Shown here piece by piece: positions 17,892 to 25,146 of a stretch of DNA of 64,000 bases. The notes beneath the pieces were generated by a model, which was not told the origin of the DNA, did no database searches, and saw nothing but the letters and a program-made list of their open reading frames with translations. A program made the position numbers and the translations under genes. Source of the stretch: Protaetiibacter sp. Lineage in GTDB: Bacteria > Actinomycetota > Actinomycetes > Actinomycetales > Microbacteriaceae. How positions within the stretch are numbered: the first letter of the stretch is position 1; the number at the start of each line of letters is the position of its first letter. The stretch spans positions 62,001 to 126,000 of the forward strand of contig JASLGG010000016.1 in assembly GCA_030150265.1 (NCBI GenBank), given 5' to 3'.

Positions 17892-18418
17892 GCCGCCCTC
17901 GCGCCGTGGAACAGGTCGAGCAGCTCCACCTGGAGCACCATCCACGGGCCGAACGCCCAGGGCGTGATGCGGGCCGCATCCGCCAGATCGGACGGTTCGA
18001 CCCACAGATGCTCCATGACTTCCGCCGGGGACGGGCTCAGCTCGGAGGCGATGCGTGCGGTGTACACGGGGCACACCTCGTGCTCGACCACACCAGCCGG
18101 ATCGGTCGCGCGATAGCGGAAGAGGGGCAGCTGGAGCGAGAGGGCGTCGATTCGCACGCCGAGCTCCCGCAGGCCGTGGCGCCGCACGGCATCCGCAACG
18201 GCCTCGCCGGGGAGGGGATGCCCGCAGAAGGAGTTGGTCCACACGCCCGGCCAGCTGCGTTTGGTGAGCGCGCGCCGGGTGACCAGGACGCGCCCGTCGT
18301 CGTCGAGAAGGTAGCAGGAGAACGCGAGGTGAAGCGGAGTGTCCGCTCCGTGCACGGCGTCCTTGGCGACGCGGCCGATCTCCTCGCCGTCCGAGGACAG
18401 CAGTACGACCTCATCCAT
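17888..18418 (-). CDS. idi: Isopentenyl-diphosphate delta-isomerase, type I
   Basis: 176 aa Nudix-fold isomerase interconverting IPP and DMAPP; DMAPP is needed both to prime CrtE and as the C5 donor for the C50 elongase. Catalytic Cys65 lies in WTNSFCGHP, and the acidic partner in EHEVCPVY (Glu112/Glu114). The start is preceded by GGGGAGGG. It is the first gene of the carotenoid operon and faces the MarR-type regulator across 79 bases. Confidence 0.95.
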   Translation of the reverse strand: MDEVVLLSSDGEEIGRVAKDAVHGADTPLHLAFSCYLLDDDGRVLVTRRALTKRSWPGVWTNSFCGHPLPGEAVADAVRRHGLRELGVRIDALSLQLPLFRYRATDPAGVVEHEVCPVYTARIASELSPSPAEVMEHLWVEPSDLADAARITPWAFGPWMVLQVELLDLFHGARAA

Positions 18419-18497
18419 GGGTGCCCTCCCCGATTTTAGTTAGCCTGGATAGTATTCAACGTACAGCAAATAGTTACGGAAAGGCTAGCGTGCTGTC
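18419..18497. promoter_or_regulatory. Divergent promoter/operator between idi-crt operon and marR
   Basis: An AT-rich 79-base gap in an otherwise very GC-rich region. TAGT recurs at 18437, 18450 and 18471, and TTAGCCT near 18440 is mirrored by AGGCTAG near 18482. On the minus strand TTGAAT and TAAAAT could be -35 and -10 elements for idi, though their 15-base spacing is short. This is the natural place for autoregulated control by the MarR protein. The operator is inferred, not established. Confidence 0.5.
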
Positions 18498-19094
18498 ATG
18501 ACCGAGCATGACCAGCCGCCCGAGGTGGCGATGCGCTTGCACGACCCGCGCGTGATCGACCGCGCCGGACGGATGGTCGAGCTCGGCGGCATGAGCGATG
18601 ACGATCTCGGCCAGGTCGTGCGCGTCATGGACGCGATGTTCCGGTGGCGTGAGGCGGAGCAGCGGGTCAGCGAAGCATCGCGGCTCTACATGCGACTCGG
18701 CGAGACCGACATGAAGGCTCTGCGCCTCGCGATCGTGATGGCGGACCAGGGCCGCCACGTCACCGCGCGCGACATCGCCGAGCACCTCGGCATCTCGAGC
18801 GCCTCGACCACCAAGCTGCTCGACCGGCTCGAGGCGGCGGGGCACATCCGCCGCACCCGGCATCCCTCGGACCGCCGCGCGCTCGCCGTCGTCGTCGCCC
18901 CCGAGACGCGGGCCGCGGCCGAGGCCACCATCGGGCGCGAGCACGCCCGGCGCTTCCGTGTCGCCGCGGGGCTCACCCCCGCCGATCGCGAGGCCGTCAT
19001 CCGCTTCCTCGACCAGCTCAGCGTCACGAGCGAGGGGGAGTGGGCGGCGCGAACGGCCGGAGGCGACGAGCCGCCCGCTCGAGCCGTCCCCTGA
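18498..19094 (+). CDS. MarR-family regulator, probable CrtR
   Basis: 198 aa winged-helix regulator. The DNA-binding core is VTARDIAEHLGISSASTTKL followed by the wing HIRRTRHPSDRRALAVVV, typical of MarR. The N-terminus is extended by about 40 residues and the C-terminus by an acidic tail. GGAAAGG precedes the ATG by about 12 bases. In Corynebacterium glutamicum a divergent MarR repressor, CrtR, controls the crt operon in response to GGPP; gene position here is the same, so this is the likely equivalent. Sequence alone does not prove the ligand. Confidence 0.85.
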   Translation: MTEHDQPPEVAMRLHDPRVIDRAGRMVELGGMSDDDLGQVVRVMDAMFRWREAEQRVSEASRLYMRLGETDMKALRLAIVMADQGRHVTARDIAEHLGISSASTTKLLDRLEAAGHIRRTRHPSDRRALAVVVAPETRAAAEATIGREHARRFRVAAGLTPADREAVIRFLDQLSVTSEGEWAARTAGGDEPPARAVP

Positions 19095-19109
19095 CCCGTC
19101 GCCGGGCGC

Positions 19110-19352
19110 CTACCGTGCCCGGCGATGCAGCCAGGTGCGCCGGCTGAGCCAGCACCAGCAGAGCAGGGCGACCGCCGCAAGGGCGAGGGGCACCCACTCC
19201 TGGAGCAGCGCCGAGGACGCGACCGCCGCGGCGAACGCCGTGAGATTGAGGATGCAGTCGTAGATCGGGGCCACGAACCTGCGGTTGGCGACATGCAGCC
19301 CCGCGATGGCCACACCGCAGAGGAAGGTGATGGAGAGGAGGACGCCGAGCAC
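19110..19352 (-). CDS. Small two/three-span membrane protein, orphaned from the LLM oxidoreductase operon
   Basis: 80 aa, GTG start, mostly hydrophobic (LLSITFLCGVAIAGLHV, then ILNLTAFAAAVASSALL and LALAAVALLCWCWL) with a basic C-terminus. A GAGAGGGG ribosome site overlaps the stop codon of the displaced LLM oxidoreductase end (19368-19370), only 15 bases upstream. Before the element inserted, it must have been the gene directly downstream of that oxidoreductase; it is now separated from the promoter by 12.8 kb. Function unknown. Confidence 0.65.
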   Translation of the reverse strand: MLGVLLSITFLCGVAIAGLHVANRRFVAPIYDCILNLTAFAAAVASSALLQEWVPLALAAVALLCWCWLSRRTWLHRRAR

Positions 19353-19367
19353 CGCGGACCGCCCCTC

Positions 19368-19451
19368 TCAGCGCCAGCCGAGCTCCGGCGCCACGTGCGT
19401 GAGGATCGCCTCCAGCACGTGCGCGTTGTAGTCGACGCCCAGCTGGTTCGG
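19368..19451 (-). pseudogene. Displaced native 3' end of the LLM oxidoreductase gene
   Basis: Read on the minus strand, the 28 codons give PNQLGVDYNAHVLEAILTHV then APELGWR and a TGA. This is the original C-terminus of the flavin oxidoreductase whose main part lies at 32276-33217. It starts at the 9-base junction core CTGGTTCGG and uses the host's GC-rich codons. It has no start and is presumably silent in the integrated state; excision would rejoin it to its gene. Confidence 0.9.
19443..19451 (+). repeat. attL core
   Basis: CTGGTTCGG, identical to 32267-32275. The left flank is host coding sequence (the displaced oxidoreductase end) and the right flank is element sequence. On the element side the arm GCTTAGCATATA (19456-19467) is an imperfect inverted copy of TATATTATAAGC at 32246-32257 (10 of 12 positions match), as expected when a symmetric attP of a large serine integrase is split by integration. 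Confidence 0.85.
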
Positions 19452-19489
19452 GATCGCTTAGCATATACTTGCGATTCGGGAAGGGAGCT

Positions 19490-21133
19490 ATGTCCGAGAC
19501 TATGCGCAGAGCTGCGATTTACACTCGTCTCAGTAGGGACAAGGATGGCGACGGCGTTGGTGTTGCTCGCCAGGAAGCTCTCTGCCGCAAGAAGGCTGAG
19601 AGCCTCGGTCTCGAAGTGGTCGAGGTCTACTCGGACAACGACATTGGGGCCTCGAATCGTACGGGCAATAGGCCTCGCAAGGACTACCAGCGCATGCTCG
19701 CGGATGTCCGCTCAGGTGCCATCGACACGATTATTTCCTATTCGAACTCCCGGCTTACCCGTCGGCCAGCGGAGTGGATTGAGCTGATCGCTCTGGCGGA
19801 GTCCGGTGCGCTCCAGATCGAGACGGAAGCCTCCGGGAAGTATGACCTCACTACCGCCGAAGGTCGCGCTCTTGCGATCACCGTAGCGGCCTGGGATGCA
19901 GCCGAGGCCGACCGGATCTCAGAGCGGCAGAAGGCAGCATTTCTCCACAATGCCCTGGCTGGCAAGCCCAAGCGTCAGCGTCAGCGAGCATTCGGGTGGG
20001 AAGAGGATGGAATCACTGTCAGGGAGAGTGAAGCGAGCCTAATCCGGGAGGCTGTCGAAGAGCTCAAGGCCGGGGCGAGCATCGCAACTATCCAGCACGG
20101 TTGGAACCGGGCAGGAGTTCGAACAGCCGTGGACCCGAGCCAGTCGAAGAAAGAAACCAAACCCGATGGGCAGTGGGAGTGGTCAGTTGTCCATCGTGTG
20201 CTGCTCGGGTGGCGGACTGCTGGTGTGCGGACCTACCGACGGGAACCACTGCGAGATGCAGCGGGAAAGTTCATCATGGGAACCTGGGAACCGATCATAA
20301 GTCTGGAGGATCGCGAGCAGGCTTTGGCGATGCTTCAGAAGCGTGCTCGGACCAAGCGCAGGCAGGGGAGCTGGCCGCTCTCGGGGTTCCTTCGTTGCGG
20401 GGAGTGTGCAAAGCCGCTCTATGGTCAGACTCCCTCTGGCCGAAGGAACCGGGCCATGTATGCCTGCAAGAGTAGCCATGTATCCATCTCTGCCGGTCTG
20501 CTTGAGCAATATATTCTCAATCGACTCGTGATCCGTCTCTTCAAGCGGGAGAAGGCAGGACGGGAGCTGAAGCCTGTTCAGCCCAAGAGTGCTCTCGACT
20601 GGCCGAAGCACAAGGATCTGACCCGGAGTCAGGAGAAGCTGGCCCGGGCTCGAGCGGCCTGGAAGAGCGACAAGATGGGCGACCTCACTGCGTTCTCGCT
20701 CTTCGATGAGCTGGAGGGTGAGATCAGGCAGCTGGAGCGAGAGCTTGGCGAGTTCCTCGTTGAGGAAGCAGTGCCGAGCAGTCCGCTACACCGGACAAGC
20801 GAGGTGCTGGTCTGGGTTCAGGATTTCATGGGAACTTTCCATCGGGAGACGCCACGGAAGAGCACTACCAAATCTCCAGATGAGTTCGAAGCCTTCGGGG
20901 ATTCCTCTGATGATGATGAGCGGGAGAACGAGCCCTGGGGAGGTAGCGGTGCTGTGGCCGCGGCTGAGGAGGAGACCATTCAGGCTACTCCAGAGGATAT
21001 TGAGGAGCTGCGGCAGATCCTCCAGGGTGAGCTTGAGGTCGCAGTGATCAAGAAGGGTGTGCGTGGTCGAACCCGACAGACTGAGGAAGCCTTCGGTGAG
21101 CGGATCAATCTAATCTGGAAGCCAGAGCAGTAG
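19490..21133 (+). CDS. int: Large serine recombinase (site-specific integrase)
   Basis: 547 aa. Catalytic domain begins RRAAIYTRLSRDKDGDGVGV, with the nucleophile Ser15; the YSNSRLTRRPAEW block follows and the helix E region contains AEADRISERQK. The recombinase domain (GWRTAGVRTYRR) leads to a zinc-ribbon motif SGFLRCGECAKPLYG with a downstream Cys-Lys-Ser-Ser-His, then a coiled-coil segment (LARARAAWKSDKMGDLTAFS) and a long acidic C-terminus. AAGGGAG lies just before ATG 19490; an upstream TTG in frame is less likely. Adjacent to attL, as usual for integrases. It must catalyse insertion into the oxidoreductase gene; no obvious recombination directionality factor is recognised. Confidence 0.95.
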   Translation: MSETMRRAAIYTRLSRDKDGDGVGVARQEALCRKKAESLGLEVVEVYSDNDIGASNRTGNRPRKDYQRMLADVRSGAIDTIISYSNSRLTRRPAEWIELIALAESGALQIETEASGKYDLTTAEGRALAITVAAWDAAEADRISERQKAAFLHNALAGKPKRQRQRAFGWEEDGITVRESEASLIREAVEELKAGASIATIQHGWNRAGVRTAVDPSQSKKETKPDGQWEWSVVHRVLLGWRTAGVRTYRREPLRDAAGKFIMGTWEPIISLEDREQALAMLQKRARTKRRQGSWPLSGFLRCGECAKPLYGQTPSGRRNRAMYACKSSHVSISAGLLEQYILNRLVIRLFKREKAGRELKPVQPKSALDWPKHKDLTRSQEKLARARAAWKSDKMGDLTAFSLFDELEGEIRQLERELGEFLVEEAVPSSPLHRTSEVLVWVQDFMGTFHRETPRKSTTKSPDEFEAFGDSSDDDERENEPWGGSGAVAAAEEETIQATPEDIEELRQILQGELEVAVIKKGVRGRTRQTEEAFGERINLIWKPEQ

Positions 21134-21148
21134 TTCAACCTGCACTCA

Positions 21149-21178
21149 AAGGGCCGGGGCATTGATGCCCCGGCCCTT
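21149..21178 (+). terminator. Hairpin after the integrase gene
   Basis: A near-perfect inverted repeat around ATTGAT with arms AAGGGCCGGGGC and GCCCCGGCCCTT, 15 bases after the integrase stop. There is no long T tail, so it may act bidirectionally or as an mRNA end stabiliser. Confidence 0.7.
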
Positions 21179-21336
21179 GTCGTAGCTGCCCGCTCCTGCG
21201 CCTACTATCCCGAGATCGAGCAATCCCACCGATCTCCCGCGCTCTGGGCTGAGATCGCATCCTCTGACCGGTGAGCGACATGGAGCATGTTCGCTGGGAC
21301 AAAGTTCCTGCTTTGAAACAGGGGAATGAATCGCTC

Positions 21337-21756
21337 CTATGCCGGGTGCTGTGCCGCCAGATCATAGGCTGGCAGGCCGAAGTGCCGCTCGTAGATCTCG
21401 CGGAACTCCTTCTTGAGCGGCCCCATCTGGTTGTGCTCGATGCCCTGCTCCTGGAGCCAGGCCCGAGCAGCGATGGTGTCATAAGGCTTCTTGCCGGCTG
21501 CCAGGTTCCTGCGCGCTTCGGCCTGGAGTAGCTGGGCGAGTGCCTGCTCCCCTTCTTCCAGGGGCATGGCGGGACCTGCTACCTCTCGCGCCCTCTCGAT
21601 GTAGGGAGCGAGCAGCTTAGCTAGCTCCTCCTCATGGGCGCTGGTCAGGTCGATCTCGAAGTGTCTGCCGAGGAAGCCGAAGCTCACCGAGCGGCCCCCG
21701 TCTGGTGGGATCGGGGTTCCATCGAGGTCATCGACTTTCATCACTACATCGGCCAT
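21337..21756 (-). CDS. Lsr2-family nucleoid-associated protein
   Basis: 139 aa. The N-terminal dimerisation domain starts MADVVMKVDDLDGTPI and continues SVSFGFLGRHFEIDLT, matching the Lsr2 pattern (VDDLDGS, then VxFGLDGxxYEIDL). The C-terminal region, AARAWLQEQGIEHNQMGPLK followed by FREIYERHFG, corresponds to the Lsr2 AT-hook domain but the canonical RGR minor-groove clamp is replaced by QMGP, so DNA-binding mode may differ. Lsr2 silences AT-rich foreign DNA in actinobacteria; phage- and plasmid-borne homologues may antagonise or mimic the host protein. It is transcribed towards the integrase. Confidence 0.85.
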   Translation of the reverse strand: MADVVMKVDDLDGTPIPPDGGRSVSFGFLGRHFEIDLTSAHEEELAKLLAPYIERAREVAGPAMPLEEGEQALAQLLQAEARRNLAAGKKPYDTIAARAWLQEQGIEHNQMGPLKKEFREIYERHFGLPAYDLAAQHPA

Positions 21757-22254
21757 GACTTTATCCTACACTCCGAGTTCACTCTGAGCCACTACTCCAC
21801 AGAGTCTCCGAGACTCAACCCGCATCCGTCATCCGAGTTCGAGCCACGACACGCCGATAAGTCTCCCTTACTCGCAAAATTCTTTTTTAAAAATTCTTGC
21901 AAACCCGCTCCATCGACCCTTGCCATTACTGGGCAAAACCGGACATTGGACCCCACTCCAGTTGGACCCGGGGCCGAGAAGTAGAGTTTTTGAGACTTTC
22001 GGCTTGTGTCTTAAAGACTCGTGATTTAGTGTTGAAGACATAAGCCGCTCGGGGAGGAAACGAGGAGCCGGGCGGACTTCTGAAGCTTGACAACTCAATC
22101 CAAATTTTCGAGATAGGCCCCGGCGGCCTGCCTCATGAGTGTGCTCACTCTCAAAGACCTCGGCGAAGCACGGGCTTCGTCCGACCCAAAGAAACCGGCT
22201 CAATCGAGCCACAAATCAAGTGCCCTTGATGGGGCGATTCGAAAGGTAATACCG
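21757..22254. other. Gene-free regulatory stretch between lsr2-like gene and small-protein genes
   Basis: About 500 bases with no convincing gene. It holds a perfect 15-base palindrome GAGTCTCCGAGACTC at 21802-21816, an AT-rich patch with twice-repeated AAATTCTT near 21880-21900, and an AT-rich segment around 22000-22040 that could hold promoters. An in-frame extension of the next gene to 22135 is possible but not supported by composition. Confidence 0.5.
21802..21816. promoter_or_regulatory. Candidate operator upstream of the lsr2-like gene
   Basis: GAGTCTC-C-GAGACTC, a perfect palindrome with a single central base, 46 bases upstream of the lsr2-like start. Position and symmetry suit a dimeric repressor, but no cognate regulator is identified. 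Confidence 0.4.
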
Positions 22255-22716
22255 ATGGAAACTATTCAGAATGACGACCTGTTCTTCGACGGCCTTGACA
22301 GCCTCAAGCCTCGACCCAAGAAGATCCACAACCGCAGCATCTACCTGACTGCCGCTGCAATCGAAGCGGCCAAGCAGCACCCGGGTGTGCCGGTTCGGCT
22401 TGCCGGGGGCAAGTTCGTGGATAAGGCCTACAAGGCCACGCTCAAGGCTCAGGCCACTGAGCTTGACGGTCCCTTCAAGATCGACTGGAAGTGGCGCAAG
22501 GATGAGGAGACCACCAGCGCGAGGACGGGCAAGGTCACCACGGTGCAGCTGGGCTGGGCCTTCCTGATCTACACCGGGGACGAGGTTCCCGCTGAGCATA
22601 AGGCTCCGGCTGTGGTCGTCTCCATCGAGTCAGCTGAGTCTAAGGCCGAGAAGAAGGCTCGCAAGAAGGCGAAGAAGGCTGCACTCGCTCAGCGATCCGA
22701 GCAGGCAGCAGCCTAA
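22255..22716 (+). CDS. Element protein of unknown function, paralogue of the next gene
   Basis: 153 aa from ATG 22255, which has GAAAGG nine bases upstream; an alternative ATG at 22135 in frame would add 40 residues of different character. The core reads SIYLTAAAIEAAKQHPGVPV, then DGPFKIDWKWRKDEETTSAR and VQLGWAFLIYTG. The same order of motifs recurs in the next gene, indicating a duplicated family. The C-terminus is a Lys/Ala-rich helix (KAEKKARKKAKKAAL) suggestive of nucleic acid binding. No family recognised. Confidence 0.75.
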   Translation: METIQNDDLFFDGLDSLKPRPKKIHNRSIYLTAAAIEAAKQHPGVPVRLAGGKFVDKAYKATLKAQATELDGPFKIDWKWRKDEETTSARTGKVTTVQLGWAFLIYTGDEVPAEHKAPAVVVSIESAESKAEKKARKKAKKAALAQRSEQAAA

Positions 22717-22731
22717 CTCCGAGTAATACCG

Positions 22732-22760
22732 GGGCCGCTACCCCAGTGGGGTAGCGGCCC
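22732..22760 (+). terminator. Hairpin terminator
   Basis: Perfect 13-base arms GGGCCGCTACCCC and GGGGTAGCGGCCC around a 3-base loop, 15 bases after the preceding stop. The T tail is poor (TCCC). Confidence 0.65.
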
Positions 22761-22787
22761 TCCCATGACTACAGATTGGAATTGAAA

Positions 22788-23069
22788 GTGGACAAGAGGA
22801 TGAACAAGCAGCATGCGTACCTCACGGCCGAGGTTCTTGAGACAGCAAGACAGAATCCTGGTAGCGAGATTCTTCTCGCCGATGGTCGCCGTGTACCTCC
22901 TTGGTATGTAGCGAGGCTCATTGCCCAAATTGAAGCGATGAACGCCGGGTTCGAGATAGGTTGGGGGATCGAGACGAGCCTTCGGCACATGAACCCCGTG
23001 ACTGGTCGCATCAGTGAAACCCTCCTCGGCAGAGCGTGGCTGCGCTGGTCAGAGAAAGAAGTTGCCTAA
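22788..23069 (+). CDS. Small element protein, paralogue of the preceding gene
   Basis: 93 aa from GTG 22788 (GGA seven bases upstream); ATG 22800 and TTG 22776 are alternatives. The sequence HAYLTAEVLETARQNPGSEI, then NAGFEIGWGIETSLRHMNP and LLGRAWLRWS, lines up with YLTAAAIEAAKQHPG, FKIDWKW and LGWAFLIYT of the gene before it. The pair may form a heteromer or reflect recent duplication and divergence. Unknown function. It is followed by a strong terminator. Confidence 0.7.
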   Translation: MDKRMNKQHAYLTAEVLETARQNPGSEILLADGRRVPPWYVARLIAQIEAMNAGFEIGWGIETSLRHMNPVTGRISETLLGRAWLRWSEKEVA

Positions 23070-23079
23070 CATAGAAAAA

Positions 23080-23108
23080 GCCCCCGGCTGTCAGCCGGGG
23101 GCTTTTTT
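23080..23108 (+). terminator. Strong factor-independent terminator
   Basis: Ten-base arms GCCCCCGGCT and AGCCGGGGGC with loop GTC, followed by six T's. Four A's precede the stem, so it also serves the convergent gene from the minus strand. Confidence 0.9.
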
Positions 23109-23127
23109 GTTGGTGCGAGTGAATGGC

Positions 23128-23367
23128 TTAGCTCTCCTTCTTGAGAGCGTCGATCCGGTCAGCCAGCTCGTTGAGCACCTTGATCGCAGCGTCTCGCTTG
23201 GCGATGGCCTCCTCCTTGCTCTTGGCGTAGAACGGGCGGGTCCGACCGGCGTCATCCACGAGGCCAGACACCTCGTGCTTCAGTCGAGCGAACATGCGGG
23301 TGATCTCGGAGCGATCGAAGCTCTCGGCCTTGGGAGCGGGGGCCTGGGTGTTGGTCGTGTTTGCCAT
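23128..23367 (-). CDS. Small helical protein of unknown function
   Basis: 79 aa with AAGGA eight bases before the ATG. A Pro/Ala-rich N-terminus (TTNTQAPAPKAE) is followed by predicted helices with charged heptads (DRSEITRMFARLKHEVSGLV and KEEAIAKRDAAIKVLNELAD), compatible with a small coiled-coil DNA- or protein-binding factor. Convergent with the preceding pair. No family recognised; candidate excisionase or plasmid copy-control protein by size only. Confidence 0.7.
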   Translation of the reverse strand: MANTTNTQAPAPKAESFDRSEITRMFARLKHEVSGLVDDAGRTRPFYAKSKEEAIAKRDAAIKVLNELADRIDALKKES

Positions 23368-23766
23368 GATGTTATTCCTTCTGACCTGGGATTTCAGTGG
23401 TGGACATGGATCAACATAATTGGCTCCTAGTAGGAAGCAACTCCTTCGGCGTGTCCAGTGCTGGGCACTGATCCAAGGCCGTGTTCAAGCCCTACTTTTT
23501 GTGCTTGATCCAAAGCCTGAAACTGGCTTCTGAGCGCGCCCGCTACAGCCGCGATGGGATCGACCCTCTGGGCTGTGCTTCGGCGTTAGGCGGGCAACTA
23601 CTGCCTGAGAGTGGTCATCCTGGATGATGATGCGAGAAGCATCGATTCCTGGAGGAAGATGGTGTCTCCAGGCAGGCAGTAAAACGGCGGCAAGGGTGGT
23701 AGTTCCTCGCCGCCGTAGTTGTGTCGCACACCTACTCAGTCGCCAGTGTGTGCAGTTCGTTTGTTC
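23368..23766. other. Structured gene-free region, possible origin or RNA
   Basis: Nested inverted repeats: TACTGCCTG (23599-23607) with CAGGCAGTA (23673-23681), CCTGGA (23619-23624) with TCCAGG (23667-23672), and a terminal hairpin GATGC-GAGAA-GCATC (23629-23643). A second hairpin CGGCGGC/GCCGCCG spans 23685-23715, followed by a TGTCGCA motif (23722-23728) like those at the putative replication origin. It lies directly after the stop of the replication-relaxation gene. A single-strand origin, mobilisation site or small RNA are all possible. Confidence 0.5.
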
Positions 23767-25146
23767 TCAGAGTTCCCAGAGTTTCCCTGAGAATAGGTTG
23801 CCATCAGCATCATTGAGCTGCACCGCGCGGAAGCGAGTCTGCTTCTTGCGCTGGGCCTTCGGCAGGTGCTCTTGCTGCTCGATCTTGTCGTAGTAGCTCT
23901 GAGCCAGTGCCTTTACTCTGGTGGCAATCCGTGGCTGGTTGCTCACATAGTAGACAGCGGCAAATGCACTGGGACTCTTCTGATGGAAGTACGAGCGGAT
24001 GATCTTCATTAGTTCCTCGTCGGTCTTCGAGGACAGCTCGACCTCAATTGCTATGGATTGCGGGGCCGGTCCCTTCCTCATTGGCTCCAGGTTGAGAGCC
24101 AGATCGGCGGGATGGAATCGCTTGCCCTTGCCACTCTCAACATGGATTGGATCTGCGACTACTGTCCATAGTTGGGGGTGCTCATCTAGTGCCGAGTTCC
24201 ACTCTTCTTCACCAGCTTCGAGCCTCTTTGCGATGTCGCTGCGCTGCTCAATGGCGGCTTTGGTCATGTCCTCGCCGCCCTTGAACCCTCCCTTTTGGCC
24301 TACCTCCTGCATCGCTGAGTTGTGATTGCTTCTGATGTAGCGCTCCGGAACTAGGTTCGAGAGCACATCGATTCCAGCGCTGAGATCGAAGCCAAGATGA
24401 GGTCGAATGGTGTCTGTTCCGGCCGCAATCTGCGCTGCTACCTGGCTGACCGCGAGGCTGTGGCGAAGCTTGGAATGATCGAAAACACCTGGCTTGTGCA
24501 GAGGAGAAATCATCCTATTGTCTGGCAGAGCCGCCTTGACTTGAGTGAGTCCCTTACCTGTGAGGTACCAGAGCTGCTGTCCAAAATCGATCTTCTCTTG
24601 CGCCACCATGCCGAACTCTTGGAGGCCGAGCATCAGTCGCCGGGCGCTTGAGACGGAGATTTTTCGTAGGATAGCCACCTGCTTGGTGGTGATGAACTCG
24701 AACCGGGCGAGAAATCCGAGCACCAAAAAGTCCTTCTCGGTGAGTGTTCTACGATGGTAGATGGCATCAGGATTCCGCTTCTTTCTATAGAAGCTATCCG
24801 GGTTCTTGCCCTTGTTTGGGTGCTCGTAGCCCTTCACTTCACCGGCTGCTACACGCTCCTTCCACGCCTTTCCAGTCGGTGCAGCGGGTGCTTTCGCTGC
24901 TGGTTCAGCGACAGTTTCACCATCGAACTCGTCCTGATCTCCGTTGAGCACTGGGTTGAAATCGCTCATCTCCGCCTGCCTATCTGCGCCGATGGTGGCA
25001 CTTTCAGGCTGCTTCGCTGGACGCTGAGCGCTGTTCTCAGGCTGTTGGACAATCCTTGGCTGTGGCTCTTCGCGGAAGTCGTCATCATCGTCTCTGAGGA
25101 AATCCCGGACGCTTGAGGTGGTGTTGGGGCTGGCTGCTGTACTCAT
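23767..25146 (-). CDS. Replication-relaxation family protein
   Basis: 459 aa with AGAAGGAG upstream of the ATG. Residues 1-110 are disordered and acidic/Pro-rich. A winged helix follows: LTEKDFLVLGFLARFEFITT, KQVAILRKISVSSARRLM and WYLTGKGL. This arrangement is typical of the Replic_Relax family encoded on actinobacterial and other Gram-positive plasmids and integrated elements, linked to plasmid replication. The C-terminal half contains QSIAIEVELSSKTDEEL and FAAVYYVSN, resembling a PD-(D/E)xK-like nuclease fold with an E-x-E core; catalytic activity is uncertain. It probably helps the CRESS-type Rep or acts at the adjacent structured region. Confidence 0.85.
   Translation of the reverse strand: MSTAASPNTTSSVRDFLRDDDDDFREEPQPRIVQQPENSAQRPAKQPESATIGADRQAEMSDFNPVLNGDQDEFDGETVAEPAAKAPAAPTGKAWKERVAAGEVKGYEHPNKGKNPDSFYRKKRNPDAIYHRRTLTEKDFLVLGFLARFEFITTKQVAILRKISVSSARRLMLGLQEFGMVAQEKIDFGQQLWYLTGKGLTQVKAALPDNRMISPLHKPGVFDHSKLRHSLAVSQVAAQIAAGTDTIRPHLGFDLSAGIDVLSNLVPERYIRSNHNSAMQEVGQKGGFKGGEDMTKAAIEQRSDIAKRLEAGEEEWNSALDEHPQLWTVVADPIHVESGKGKRFHPADLALNLEPMRKGPAPQSIAIEVELSSKTDEELMKIIRSYFHQKSPSAFAAVYYVSNQPRIATRVKALAQSYYDKIEQQEHLPKAQRKKQTRFRAVQLNDADGNLFSGKLWEL

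Noticed and set aside
22135..22254. Forty-residue N-terminal extension of the small element protein
   Set aside because: The ATG at 22255 has a better ribosome site, and the extension has no counterpart in the paralogue. It cannot be fully excluded.
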